From: an uncultured Desulfotignum sp.
GTDB lineage: Bacteria > Desulfobacterota > Desulfobacteria > Desulfobacterales > Desulfobacteraceae
Direction of reading: 5' to 3'
NCBI GenBank assembly: GCA_937951975.1
Contig: CALGAJ010000102.1
Coordinates: 1 to 13,309, forward strand
Length of the DNA stretch: 13,309 nucleotides
Shown here: positions 1-7,853 of the stretch, piece after piece
How positions within the stretch are numbered: position 1 is the stretch's first letter
Layout: each line of letters opens with the position of its first letter
Notes under the pieces: model-generated
The model's input: only the letters and a program-made list of their open reading frames with translations
Databases searched by the model: none
What the model was told of the DNA's origin: nothing
Made by a program: the position numbers and the translations under genes

Positions 1-55
1 GCGGGAAGGCGGCCGGACCGTGGGCGCCGGCGTTATCGCTGAAATTTTTGAATAA
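1..55 (+). CDS. tuf: Elongation factor Tu, C-terminal end (partial)
   Basis: Only the last 17 codons are present, read from base 2 and ending at TAA 53-55. The peptide REGGRTVGAGVIAEIFE matches the C-terminal strand of EF-Tu domain III (E. coli ends REGGRTVGAGVVAKVLG). EF-Tu is the GTPase that delivers aminoacyl-tRNA to the ribosome. The gene is followed after 21 bases by rpmG, a common tuf-rpmG-secE arrangement, so they are probably cotranscribed. A second tuf copy begins at 13258 in the same direction. The fragment is short, but the motif and its context make the call secure. Confidence 0.93.
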   Translation, partial: REGGRTVGAGVIAEIFE

Positions 56-76
56 AATTGAAAAGGGATTGATATT

Positions 77-235
77 GTGGATAGAGTTTTGATTGCTCTG
101 GCATGCACTGAGTGTAAACGCAGAAATTACACCACCACTAAAAACAAGCGGAAGACGCCAGATAAAATTGAGATGAAAAAATACTGCAGTTTTTGCAATA
201 AACATCTGGTGCATAAAGAAACAAAAATAAAATAA
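77..235 (+). CDS. rpmG: 50S ribosomal protein L33
   Basis: This 52-residue protein of the large ribosomal subunit is small and easily missed. It starts at GTG 77, with GGG at 65-67 nine bases upstream as a modest ribosome binding site; no ATG fits. The sequence LACTECKRRNYTTTKNKR is the L33 signature. Two Cys pairs, C10-x2-C13 and C37-x2-C40, form the zinc ribbon of the zinc-binding (C+) form of L33. The C-terminus is lysine rich, as expected for an rRNA-binding protein. It lies between tuf and tRNA-Trp. Confidence 0.93.
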   Translation: MDRVLIALACTECKRRNYTTTKNKRKTPDKIEMKKYCSFCNKHLVHKETKIK

Positions 236-247
236 TCCCGTTTTTGC

Positions 248-324
248 AGGCCAGTAGCTCTAATTGGTAGAGCACCGGACTCCAAATCCGGGTGTTGGGG
301 GTTCGAATCCCTCCTGGCCTGCCA
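248..324 (+). tRNA. trnW: tRNA-Trp (anticodon CCA)
   Basis: A full cloverleaf can be drawn by eye. The acceptor stem is AGGCCAG 248-254 with CTGGCCT 314-320, followed by discriminator G321 and encoded CCA 322-324. The anticodon stem is CCGGA 275-279 with TCCGG 287-291, and the loop CTCCAAA places anticodon CCA at 282-284. The variable loop is five bases. The T arm is GGGGG 297-301, loop TTCGAAT, CCCTC 309-313, with one G-U pair. It reads UGG codons. Its position between rpmG and secE suggests it is processed from the tuf-rpmG-secE transcript; I see no separate promoter. Confidence 0.97.
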
Positions 325-377
325 ATATATTAATGTGAAAATTTTCATTTGGGCATAAATTAGTGCCTGGGAGTGAT

Positions 378-737
378 ATGTCACGATTACAAAAGAAAAA
401 ACCTGCCGTAGAAAAAAAGAAGTCTAAAGAGGCGAAAAAATCCGTGACTGAGAATGAAAACGTTTCACCCGCCCGGCAGACGGCCGTAACCAGTCCTTCG
501 AAAATCAAGTCGGATCTTCAAGCAGGTGCCTCGAAAGATAAAAAAAATAATTATATCTCTACGGCAGCTGAATTTTTAAGAGAAGTTAAGGTTGAGTTGA
601 AAAAAGTGACATGGCCTACCCGCAAACAGACAACCGGTACGACGATTGTTGTGATCATTTTTGTGTTCATACTTGCCATTTTTTTAGGTATTTTTGATTA
701 CAGCCTTTCCAAACTTGTTCAGGTTGTTTTAACTTAA
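378..737 (+). CDS. secE: Preprotein translocase subunit SecE
   Basis: This 119-residue protein is the small, essential membrane subunit of the SecYEG translocon. The conserved SecE domain is the C-terminal half: amphipathic helix FLREVKVELKKVTWPTRKQT (about 70-89), with the invariant WPTR turn, then a single transmembrane helix (about 93-112). The first 55 or so residues are a Lys/Ser-rich, probably disordered extension, which makes the protein longer than minimal SecE proteins of about 60 residues. ATG 378 is preferred because GGAG lies at 370-373. An in-frame GTG at 363 would add five residues but has no good ribosome binding site. nusG follows after 16 bases, the usual pairing. Confidence 0.95.
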   Translation: MSRLQKKKPAVEKKKSKEAKKSVTENENVSPARQTAVTSPSKIKSDLQAGASKDKKNNYISTAAEFLREVKVELKKVTWPTRKQTTGTTIVVIIFVFILAIFLGIFDYSLSKLVQVVLT

Positions 738-753
738 GTGTGAGGAAGGTAAT

Positions 754-1284
754 ATGTCTTTGAAATGGTATGTGGTTCATGTCCACTCCGGTCATGAACA
801 AAAAGTAAAGAAAGCGCTTGAAGAAAAAATTCAGGCGACCAGATATCCGGAAAAATTCGGGGAAATACTGATACCAACCGAGAATGTCGTTGAATTGGTC
901 AACGGGAAAAAAAAGGAATCTTCACGAAAGTTCTATCCGGGGTATATCCTGGTCAGAATGCATCTGGACAACGAGACATGGCACCTTATCAGCTCAACCC
1001 CTAAAGTGACCGGATTCCTGGGTGGAAAAACCAAACCCGCGCCGATCAGTGATAAAGAAGCTGAGAGCATTATTGAAAAAATGCAGGTCGGTAAGAACAA
1101 ACCCCAGCCCCGGTTTTATTTTGAGCCCGGGGATGATGTTAAGGTCATTGACGGTCCTTTCTCCAATTTCAACGGCACGGTTGAAGACGTCTCCCCGGAC
1201 AAGGAAAAGGTGAAAGTGCTGGTGAGTATTTTTGGACGGCCGACACCTGTGGAGCTGAAGTTTATTCAGGTCACCAAAATTTAA
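754..1284 (+). CDS. nusG: Transcription termination/antitermination factor NusG
   Basis: NusG binds RNA polymerase at the beta' clamp helices, suppresses pausing, and links transcription to Rho or to the leading ribosome. The 176-residue length is typical. The NGN domain covers about residues 1-115 and begins LKWYVVHVHSGHEQKVKKAL. The motif FYPGYILVRM is the classic central segment. A KOW domain follows (about 122-176), with EPGDDVKVIDGPFSNFNGTV. A strong site, GAGGAAGG at 742-749, precedes ATG 754. It sits between secE and rplK as in most bacteria. Confidence 0.97.
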   Translation: MSLKWYVVHVHSGHEQKVKKALEEKIQATRYPEKFGEILIPTENVVELVNGKKKESSRKFYPGYILVRMHLDNETWHLISSTPKVTGFLGGKTKPAPISDKEAESIIEKMQVGKNKPQPRFYFEPGDDVKVIDGPFSNFNGTVEDVSPDKEKVKVLVSIFGRPTPVELKFIQVTKI

Positions 1285-1321
1285 TTGACGGTTAAATAGC
1301 GAGTTTCAGGAGTATTTAAGC

Positions 1322-1744
1322 ATGGCAAAAAAAATAATGACGCAAATAAAGCTTCAGGTGGAAGCAGGAAAAGCCAATCCATCTCCGCCCATCGGACCTG
1401 CTCTGGGTCAGCATGGGGTTAACATCATGGATTTTTGCAAGGCATTCAATGCCAAGACTGCCAATGACGCCGGATCCATTATTCCAGTGGTAATTACGGT
1501 TTACAAAGATCGGTCCTTTAGTTTCATAACAAAAACACCCCCTGCATCCCGAATGTTGCTGGCTGCTGCCGGTCTGAAAAAAGGGTCGGGTGAGCCGAAT
1601 CGCACCAAGGTGGGAAAAGTGACCCATGATCAGGTCGTGAGCATTGCAGAAACCAAGAAAGAAGACCTGAACGCCTCAGATCTTGAAGCTGCGGTAAAGA
1701 TTATCGAAGGTACTGCAAGAAGCATGGGGATTGACGTCCTTTAA
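1322..1744 (+). CDS. rplK: 50S ribosomal protein L11
   Basis: L11 forms the base of the ribosomal stalk with 23S rRNA in the GTPase-associated centre, and is the family targeted by thiostrepton and used by RelA for sensing stalled ribosomes. The 140 residues match the usual length (142 in E. coli). The N-terminal domain has the proline-rich segment KANPSPPIGPALGQHGVNIM. The C-terminal RNA-binding domain includes KKGSGEPNRTKVGKVT and ends ARSMGIDVL. AGGAG at 1308-1312 lies nine bases before ATG 1322. Confidence 0.97.
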   Translation: MAKKIMTQIKLQVEAGKANPSPPIGPALGQHGVNIMDFCKAFNAKTANDAGSIIPVVITVYKDRSFSFITKTPPASRMLLAAAGLKKGSGEPNRTKVGKVTHDQVVSIAETKKEDLNASDLEAAVKIIEGTARSMGIDVL

Positions 1745-1769
1745 CTTAAATAGCTTAAGAGTGATAAAA

Positions 1770-2462
1770 ATGCCAAAGCGGAGTAAAAAACAGACAGAAG
1801 CGCTGAAAAAGATCGACAGAACCGTACAATACGATCCATTGGAAGCCATGACTCTCGCGGTTTCCTCAAGCCATGTAAAGTTCGATGAAACAGTGGATGT
1901 GGCAGTCAGGCTGGGGGTCGACCCCCGGCATGCAGACCAGATGGTGAGGGGAACCGTAGTTTTGCCCAATGGCCTTGGGAAGGAAGTCAAGGTCCTGGTT
2001 TTTGCCAAGGGTGAAAAAGAGCAGGAAGCGTTGGATGCGGGTGCGGACTTCATTGCCACGGAAGAGATCGTGGAAAAGATCAAAGAGGGGTGGTTCGGAT
2101 TTGACAAAGCCATTGCCACGCCGGATATGATGGGTACCGTCGGTAAACTGGGGCGCGTTCTTGGCCCCCGGGGACTGATGCCCAATGCCAAAACCGGAAC
2201 CGTGACCTTTGAACTGGAAAAAGCGATTCAGGAGCTGAAAGCGGGGAAAATCGATTTCCGGGTAGAAAAAGCAGGCGTCGTACACGCACCCATAGGAAAG
2301 ATCTCTTTTGGACCGGAAAAATTGACGGAAAATGTTAAAGCGTTTCTGGATAAGATCGTCGCATTGAAGCCTGCCGCCAGTAAAGGAATTTATCTGAAAA
2401 ATATCAGTATTTCTTCAACAATGGGCCCGGGGATCAAAGTGGATCCCATGTTGATCAAATAA
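1770..2462 (+). CDS. rplA: 50S ribosomal protein L1
   Basis: L1 builds the mobile L1 stalk at the E site and in many bacteria represses its own L11-L1 mRNA. The 230-residue protein has the L1 signature around TPDMMGTVGKLGRVLGPRGL, followed by MPNAKTGTV. ATG 1770 gives the family start MPKRSKK; AAGAG at 1757-1761 is a weak binding site. An in-frame GTG at 1761 would add only three residues, and an in-frame TTG at 1731 overlaps rplK; neither is favoured. I did not find a convincing L1-binding mimic in the short nusG-rplK gap. Confidence 0.96.
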   Translation: MPKRSKKQTEALKKIDRTVQYDPLEAMTLAVSSSHVKFDETVDVAVRLGVDPRHADQMVRGTVVLPNGLGKEVKVLVFAKGEKEQEALDAGADFIATEEIVEKIKEGWFGFDKAIATPDMMGTVGKLGRVLGPRGLMPNAKTGTVTFELEKAIQELKAGKIDFRVEKAGVVHAPIGKISFGPEKLTENVKAFLDKIVALKPAASKGIYLKNISISSTMGPGIKVDPMLIK

Positions 2463-2484
2463 AAGTTTTTTCAGAAAAGATAAA

Positions 2485-2545
2485 CTGTCAAAGACAGTGG
2501 GTGCACATCGTGCATAATCGGATTGCCGGCCTGCCGAGACAGAAA
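2485..2545 (+). promoter_or_regulatory. Ribosomal protein L10 leader (autoregulatory mRNA element)
   Basis: The 147-base rplA-rplJ gap holds a structured segment resembling the L10 leader family, the mRNA site where L10(L12)4 represses translation of its own operon. Visible elements are GACAGTGGGTGC at 2493-2504, a small hairpin TGCAC 2502-2506 / GTGCA 2510-2514, and the conserved-looking CCTGCCGAGA at 2530-2539. CTGTC 2485-2489 can close the structure with GACAG 2538-2542, or pair locally with GACAG 2493-2497, which could give alternative folds. The remaining 2546-2593 is U-rich without a clear stem. The assignment rests on motif memory and position. Confidence 0.8.
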
Positions 2546-2609
2546 AGATGATTTTTGTTTTGGTTTTGTTGGCACCTTCGAATTTTACAAAGAAAGGAGG
2601 TGTAAAAAA

Positions 2610-3134
2610 ATGTTGAATCTTTCCCAGAAAAAGGATCTGGTCGCACGTCTGGCCACTCAGTTGTCAGAAGCGCAAATCACAATTCTCATCGATTACAAAG
2701 GGCTGGATGTCCAGACAATCACACGGCTTCGCTATGAACTTAGACAAGCCGGGGCCGGCATGGAAGTGGTGAAAAATACACTGCTGAACCGTGCGTCCGA
2801 GAATACGGATGCCGCTTTGCTGGCTGATTTCTATAAAGGCCCCACAGCTGTTGTTACTTCTGCGACCGATCCTGTCGCACCATCCAAAATCCTGGTTGAT
2901 TTTGCCAAAGACAATGAAAAACTGGAGATCAAGGCGGCTGCGTTCGGAGGTAAGCTCCTTGACGCGGAAGAGATCAAGGCCCTGGCCAAAATGCCCTCAA
3001 AAGAAGAATTGCTGGGCAAACTGGTTTATACCCTCAATGCCGTTCCCACATCATTTGTCAATGTTCTGGCCGGCGTTCCCAGGGGTCTGATCAATGTTCT
3101 CAACGGTCTCAAAGATCAGAAAGAAGCGGCCTAG
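2610..3134 (+). CDS. rplJ: 50S ribosomal protein L10
   Basis: L10 anchors the L7/L12 dimers to the stalk base and is the repressor that binds the leader upstream. The protein is 174 residues. The N-terminal RNA/L11-binding domain includes ITILIDYKGLDVQTITRLR and GAGMEVVKNTLLNRA. The C-terminal helix (FVNVLAGVPRGLINVLNGLK) carries the L7/L12 binding sites. The start ATG 2610 has the strongest ribosome binding site of the window, AAGGAGG at 2594-2600. An open frame reaching back to about 2523 runs through the leader RNA and is not coding. Confidence 0.97.
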   Translation: MLNLSQKKDLVARLATQLSEAQITILIDYKGLDVQTITRLRYELRQAGAGMEVVKNTLLNRASENTDAALLADFYKGPTAVVTSATDPVAPSKILVDFAKDNEKLEIKAAAFGGKLLDAEEIKALAKMPSKEELLGKLVYTLNAVPTSFVNVLAGVPRGLINVLNGLKDQKEAA

Positions 3135-3211
3135 TCCATAATTTAAAAAAGATCACTATATTTCAAACCATTAAAAAAATAGCGTTTTTACAAACGATTT
3201 AGGAGATAGAA

Positions 3212-3601
3212 ATGGCTGATATCACAAAAGATGATGTTATTGAATTTATTGCCAACATGACAGTGCTGGAACTGTCGGAGCTGATCAAAGAACTGGAAGA
3301 CAAATTCGGTGTCAGTGCAGCGGCTCCTGTAGCATTTGCCGGCGGTGCCATGCCGGCGGCAGGTGATGCCGCTGCAGCAGAAGAGGAAAAAACGGAATTT
3401 GATGTCATTCTCGAGGCAGTGGGGGATAAAAAGATCAACGTGATCAAAGAAGTCCGGGCCATTACCGGTTTGGGACTCAAAGAGGCCAAGGCACTGGTTG
3501 AAGAAGCGCCCAAGCCCGTCAAAGAAGGGATCCCCAAGGATGAAGCCGGTAAGATCAAAGAACAGCTTGAGGGAGCCGGAGCTCAGGTTTCCATAAAATA
3601 A
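3212..3601 (+). CDS. rplL: 50S ribosomal protein L7/L12
   Basis: L7/L12 is the multicopy stalk protein that recruits and stimulates the translational GTPases. The 129 residues show the normal layout: a helical N-terminal dimerisation domain (1-35), an Ala/Gly-rich flexible hinge (about 36-58, AAAPVAFAGGAMPAAGDAAA), and a C-terminal domain from EKTEFDVIL, including INVIKEVRAITGLGLKEAK and the end GAQVSIK. AGGAG at 3201-3205 lies six bases before ATG 3212. The 77-base gap after rplJ is AT rich and holds only a weak 5-bp hairpin (3183-3196). Confidence 0.98.
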   Translation: MADITKDDVIEFIANMTVLELSELIKELEDKFGVSAAAPVAFAGGAMPAAGDAAAAEEEKTEFDVILEAVGDKKINVIKEVRAITGLGLKEAKALVEEAPKPVKEGIPKDEAGKIKEQLEGAGAQVSIK

Positions 3602-3647
3602 TTTCTGCAGCGCGTAGAAATTGCGCGTTTTTGAGCATTATTCCTGT

Positions 3648-3683
3648 GCGGGGACATGACAATAAGGTCGTGTCTCCGCTTTT
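3648..3683 (+). terminator. Probable rplL-rpoB attenuator hairpin
   Basis: GCGGGGACATGAC (3648-3660) pairs along all 13 positions with GTCGTGTCTCCGC (3667-3679), including two G-U pairs, around a six-base AATAAG loop. TTTT at 3680-3683 follows. This has the shape of an intrinsic terminator but a short U tract, so partial termination is likely. In E. coli an attenuator and an RNase III site occupy the same gap and lower rpoBC expression relative to the ribosomal genes. The same role here is inference from position and structure. Confidence 0.65.
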
Positions 3684-3715
3684 ACGGTTGGAAAAACTCA
3701 CTTTTGGGAGACAAC

Positions 3716-6700
3716 ATGACCGATAGTCTTTTGACCAACAAGCGTATTCGAAAAGAGTTTGGCAGCAAACGGAAAATTATTGATATACCGGATCTCATCG
3801 GTATGCAGCGCAATTCTTTCGAAAGCTTTTTACAACGTGAAACACCGCCCGCCGAACGTGAAGAAAAAGGGCTGCATGCGGTATTTAAATCGGTTTTTCC
3901 TATCAAGGATTTCACTGATACGGCATCGCTGGAATATGTGTCTTATTCATTCGGCGAAACCAAGCATTCCATGAAAGAGTGCATCAGCAGAGGGATGACA
4001 TATGATATCCCTGTGAATATCCGTGTTCGGCTGGTGGTATATGACCATGATAAGGACACGGGCAATTCGACTATCCGTGATATCAAAGAGCAGGAAATCT
4101 ATTTCGGCACCATCCCCTTGATGACCCGGCAGGGCACGTTTATCATCAATGGGACGGAAAGGGCGGTTGTCAGTCAGCTGCATCGTTCTTCCGGTGTTTT
4201 CTTTGATCATGACAAGGGAAAGAATTATTCCACGGGTAAAATTATTTACAATGCCAGAATCATTCCGGTGAGGGGTTCCTGGATCGATATGGAAATCGAT
4301 GCCAAGGACATCATCAATATCCGTATCGACCGGCGCAGAAAATTTCCGGTCTCCATATTGTTCAAGTCATTTGGCTATACCAGTGAAGACATCCTGGATT
4401 TCTTTTACCGCAAAGAACGTATCATAAAAAAGGAAGGCTCGTTTTTTAAGGAGTTTGTTCCTGACAACCTGGTCCGTCAACGGGCCAGTTTCGATATCAT
4501 TTCACCTGAAACAGGGGATGTGGTAGTAAAACAGGGAAGAATCTTTACAAAACGGGCCTTGAAACAACTGGCGGACGAAGGACTGACCTTTATTCCCATT
4601 GTGATCGAAGACCTGGTCAACAAAGCATTTGCCCGGGATATCCATGATCCGGACACCTCGGATGTGCTGTTCAAGGCCGGCGAGATGATCGAAGAAGACA
4701 CTTTTGAGATTCTTGAAAATCACGGCATATCGGATTTTCATATTCTGCATGTGGACTCCAGAAGTTCCGATGCCATGAGAAAAACCCTGGTCAGCGATAA
4801 AGTACAATCCAGAGAAGTGGCGCTGATGGATATTTACCGCCGGTTACGCCCGGGAAATCCCGCGACCATTGAAGTGGCCCAGGATTTCATTGATCATCTG
4901 TTTTTCCGGCAGGCATACTATGATCTGTCCAAAGTCGGCCGTCTGAAAATGAATCTGCGTCTGGGTGTGGACACCATGCTGGACGTGAAAACGCTTCGCA
5001 AAGAAGATGTGCTCCTGACAGCCGCCACCCTGATTGAACTTAAAGATACCCAGGGACAGGTGGATGATATCGATCATCTGGGCAATCGCCGGGTTCGTGC
5101 CGTTGGAGAACTGCTGGAAAATCATTACCGCATCGGACTTATCCGGATGGAGCGGGCCATTAAAGAAAAAATGAGCATGCAGGAAGTCGATGCCATGATG
5201 CCCCATGACCTGGTGAATCCCAAACCGGTCTCCGCCGTGGTCAGGGAATTTTTCGGCACGTCCCAGCTGTCTCAGTTCATGGACCAGACCAATCCATTGT
5301 CTGAAACGACCCATAAACGCCGGTTGTCCGCCCTGGGTCCCGGTGGATTGACCCGGGAGCGTGCAGGGTTTGAAGTCAGGGACGTTCACCCGTCACATTA
5401 CGGACGTATCTGCCCCATTGAAACGCCGGAAGGACCGAATATCGGTTTGATTGTGTCTTTATGCACCTATGCAAGGGTCAATGATTTCGGATTTATCGAA
5501 ACCCCATTCCGTCTGGTGAATGAATCCGTGGCCAGCAAAACCATCCGGCATTTGAGCGCGTTTGAGGAAAAAGAACACCCCATTGCCCAGGCCAATGCAC
5601 CGCTGGATACGGACGGCCGGTTTATCAACCCCACCGTATCCGCCCGGGTCGCCGGTGAGTTTGAACTGGTTCCTCCGGACGTGGTCAAGTATATGGATGT
5701 GTCACCCAATCAGCTGGTCTCCGTGTCTGCTGCACTGATACCATTTTTGGAAAACGACGATGCCAACCGGGCGCTGATGGGATCCAACATGCAGCGTCAG
5801 GCCGTGCCGCTCATCCGCAGTGAAGCCCCGCTGGTGGGCACGGGTATGGAAAGTGTGGTGGCCAGAGATTCAGGGGTCACCATTGTCGCGGATTATGACG
5901 GCACCGTGGTGGATGTGGATGCCAAGCGCATTGTCGTGAGAAATGATGATGATGAAACCAAAGGGTTTGACAAAGCGGTATCCATATATAATTGCACGAA
6001 ATTTGTCCGTTCCAATCAAAACACCTGTTTCAACCACCGGCCCATTGTGAACAAAGGCGAACGGGTGAAAAAAGGCCAGGTGATCGCGGACGGCCCGTCC
6101 ACGGAAATGGGTGAACTGGCTTTGGGGAAAAATGTCACGGTGGCTTTCATGCCCTGGGATGGATACAATTATGAAGACTCCATTCTGGTGAGTGAACGTC
6201 TGGTGAAAGACGGCGTGTATACCTCTGTTCATGTGGAGGAATTCGAAGTGCTTGCCCGGGATACCAAACTGGGTAAGGAAGAAATTACCCGGGATATTCC
6301 CAACGTGGGAGAAGATGCACTGAAAAATCTGGATGACAGCGGTATTATCCGTCTGGGTGCGGAAGTCTTTCCCGGAGACATCCTGGTGGGGAAAATTACG
6401 CCCAAAGGTGAAACCCAGCTGTCCCCGGAAGAAAAACTGCTTCGGGCCATATTCGGAGAAAAAGCCGGAGATGTCAAAGACACTTCGTTGACGGTTCCGC
6501 CGGGAGTCAGCGGCAAAGTCATCGATGCCAAGGTGTTTTCCAGAAGAGGTCTGCCCAAGGATGACCGTACCCGGCGGATTGAGGATGAGGAGATTGAACG
6601 ACTGGAAAAAGATCGGGATGACGAGATCCGGATTATTTCCCTGGTAGCCAGAGAAAAGGTGGAATCGCTCCTGGACGGGCACAAAGTGTCGTCTGATCTG

Positions 6701-7843
6701 GAAAAATCCGGAAAAAAACAGATTAAAAAAGGAGATACCATCGTTTCCGGCATGCTGGAAGGTATTCCGGTTTCGTTTCTGGTGCACCTTTCCGTGGAAG
6801 ATGCTGTGATGACGGAAAAGGCCCAGCAGATTCTGGAGCAGGCCCAGGAGCAGATCAAAAAAGCCAGAGAACATTTCAATCGGCAGGTTTCCCGGTTTGA
6901 AAAAGGGGATGACCTGCCGCCGGGTGTTTTGAAATTGATCAAAATCAGTGTGGCCATGGAACGGGTGTTGTCCGTGGGGGATAAAATGGCCGGGCGTCAT
7001 GGGAACAAAGGAGTGGTCTCCCGGATTCTCCGGCAGGAAGACCTGCCGTATTTTGCCGACGGGCGTCCCGTGGATATGGTGCTTAATCCGCTGGGGGTGC
7101 CTTCCCGTATGAATGTCGGCCAGATTCTTGAAATTCATCTGGGTCAGGCTGCGTTCGGGTTAGGGCAGCAGATCAATGAAATGATTGAAGAAAGTCGTAT
7201 GGATGCACTTCGGGACAAAGTGAGAAATATCTTTTCATTGACCGAAAAACAAAAAGCCGATGATATCGTAGATGTGCAGGCCAACCGGATTGATGCCATG
7301 AACGATCAGGAATTGCTGGAATTCGCATCACTCTACAGGAACGGTGTTCATACCGCCACCCCGGTTTTTGACGGTGCCACGGAAGATGAAATCAAGGATC
7401 TGCTGGACATGTCCGGTTATCAGCGGTCCGGCCAGTCGGTCCTTTATGACGGCAGAACCGGTGAGCCCTTTCATACACCGGTGACGGTGGGAACCATGTA
7501 CATGCTCAAACTGCACCATCTGGTGGATGACAAGCTGCATGCACGCTCCATCGGCCCCTATTCCCTTGTGACCCAGCAGCCCCTGGGCGGTAAGGCTCAG
7601 TTCGGCGGGCAGCGGTTGGGTGAGATGGAAGTCTGGGCCATGGAAGCCTATGGTGCCGCCCATGCACTTCAGGAGTTTCTCACCGTTAAATCCGATGACA
7701 TGGTGGGCAGGACCCGTATGTATGAAAAGATCGTGAAAGGCCAGAGTGTGCTGGAGCCGGGTATGCCGGAATCATTCCGGGTCTTGATCAAAGAGCTCAA
7801 TAGTCTGGGTTTGGATATGAATCTTATTGAAGGCAGCAAATAA
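3716..7843 (+). CDS. rpoB: DNA-directed RNA polymerase subunit beta
   Basis: RpoB is the second-largest core RNA polymerase subunit. The protein is 1375 residues (E. coli 1342). The rifampicin pocket reads SQLSQFMDQTNPLSE, then THKRRLSALGP, with D523, H533 and S538 equivalent to E. coli D516, H526 and S531, all wild type. The active-centre segment GDKMAGRHGNKG carries K1090 and K1098 (E. coli K1065, K1073). A charged coiled-coil segment (about 965-1070) corresponds to the proteobacterial SI2 insertion. The C-terminus has SLVTQQPLGGKAQFGGQRLG and MVGRTRMYEKIVKG. ATG 3716 is chosen for GGGAG at 3706-3710. An ATG at 3656 would add 20 residues but lies inside the hairpin and lacks a binding site. 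Confidence 0.98.
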   Translation: MTDSLLTNKRIRKEFGSKRKIIDIPDLIGMQRNSFESFLQRETPPAEREEKGLHAVFKSVFPIKDFTDTASLEYVSYSFGETKHSMKECISRGMTYDIPVNIRVRLVVYDHDKDTGNSTIRDIKEQEIYFGTIPLMTRQGTFIINGTERAVVSQLHRSSGVFFDHDKGKNYSTGKIIYNARIIPVRGSWIDMEIDAKDIINIRIDRRRKFPVSILFKSFGYTSEDILDFFYRKERIIKKEGSFFKEFVPDNLVRQRASFDIISPETGDVVVKQGRIFTKRALKQLADEGLTFIPIVIEDLVNKAFARDIHDPDTSDVLFKAGEMIEEDTFEILENHGISDFHILHVDSRSSDAMRKTLVSDKVQSREVALMDIYRRLRPGNPATIEVAQDFIDHLFFRQAYYDLSKVGRLKMNLRLGVDTMLDVKTLRKEDVLLTAATLIELKDTQGQVDDIDHLGNRRVRAVGELLENHYRIGLIRMERAIKEKMSMQEVDAMMPHDLVNPKPVSAVVREFFGTSQLSQFMDQTNPLSETTHKRRLSALGPGGLTRERAGFEVRDVHPSHYGRICPIETPEGPNIGLIVSLCTYARVNDFGFIETPFRLVNESVASKTIRHLSAFEEKEHPIAQANAPLDTDGRFINPTVSARVAGEFELVPPDVVKYMDVSPNQLVSVSAALIPFLENDDANRALMGSNMQRQAVPLIRSEAPLVGTGMESVVARDSGVTIVADYDGTVVDVDAKRIVVRNDDDETKGFDKAVSIYNCTKFVRSNQNTCFNHRPIVNKGERVKKGQVIADGPSTEMGELALGKNVTVAFMPWDGYNYEDSILVSERLVKDGVYTSVHVEEFEVLARDTKLGKEEITRDIPNVGEDALKNLDDSGIIRLGAEVFPGDILVGKITPKGETQLSPEEKLLRAIFGEKAGDVKDTSLTVPPGVSGKVIDAKVFSRRGLPKDDRTRRIEDEEIERLEKDRDDEIRIISLVAREKVESLLDGHKVSSDLEKSGKKQIKKGDTIVSGMLEGIPVSFLVHLSVEDAVMTEKAQQILEQAQEQIKKAREHFNRQVSRFEKGDDLPPGVLKLIKISVAMERVLSVGDKMAGRHGNKGVVSRILRQEDLPYFADGRPVDMVLNPLGVPSRMNVGQILEIHLGQAAFGLGQQINEMIEESRMDALRDKVRNIFSLTEKQKADDIVDVQANRIDAMNDQELLEFASLYRNGVHTATPVFDGATEDEIKDLLDMSGYQRSGQSVLYDGRTGEPFHTPVTVGTMYMLKLHHLVDDKLHARSIGPYSLVTQQPLGGKAQFGGQRLGEMEVWAMEAYGAAHALQEFLTVKSDDMVGRTRMYEKIVKGQSVLEPGMPESFRVLIKELNSLGLDMNLIEGSK

Positions 7844-7853
7844 GGAGAAAGCA

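Noticed and set aside
336..347. 12-bp palindrome TGAAAATTTTCA after tRNA-Trp
   Set aside because: It is short, AT rich, loop-less and without a U tract; chance occurrence is likely and it does not resemble the other palindromes in the window.
1285..1313. TTGACG resembling a -35 box in the nusG-rplK gap
   Set aside because: No -10 box is found 16-18 bases downstream; that place is occupied by the rplK ribosome binding site.
2523..2609. N-terminal extension of the L10 reading frame
   Set aside because: It would translate the L10 leader RNA. The strong AAGGAGG and the family start both support ATG 2610.
3134..3162. Possible promoter before rplL with -10-like TATATT (3157-3162)
   Set aside because: The bases at the proper -35 distance (GTCCAT) are a poor match, and AT-rich spacers give such hits by chance.
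3656..3715. Upstream in-frame ATG that would extend RpoB by 20 residues
   Set aside because: The codon lies inside the attenuator stem, lacks a ribosome binding site, and the added residues do not resemble RpoB N-termini; ATG 3716 has GGGAG nearby.
5870..7138. Long open frame (422 codons) on the minus strand inside rpoB
   Set aside because: It lies fully within the conserved rpoB coding sequence, has a low-complexity Phe/His/Gly-rich product typical of antisense reading of biased codons, and resembles no family I recognise.
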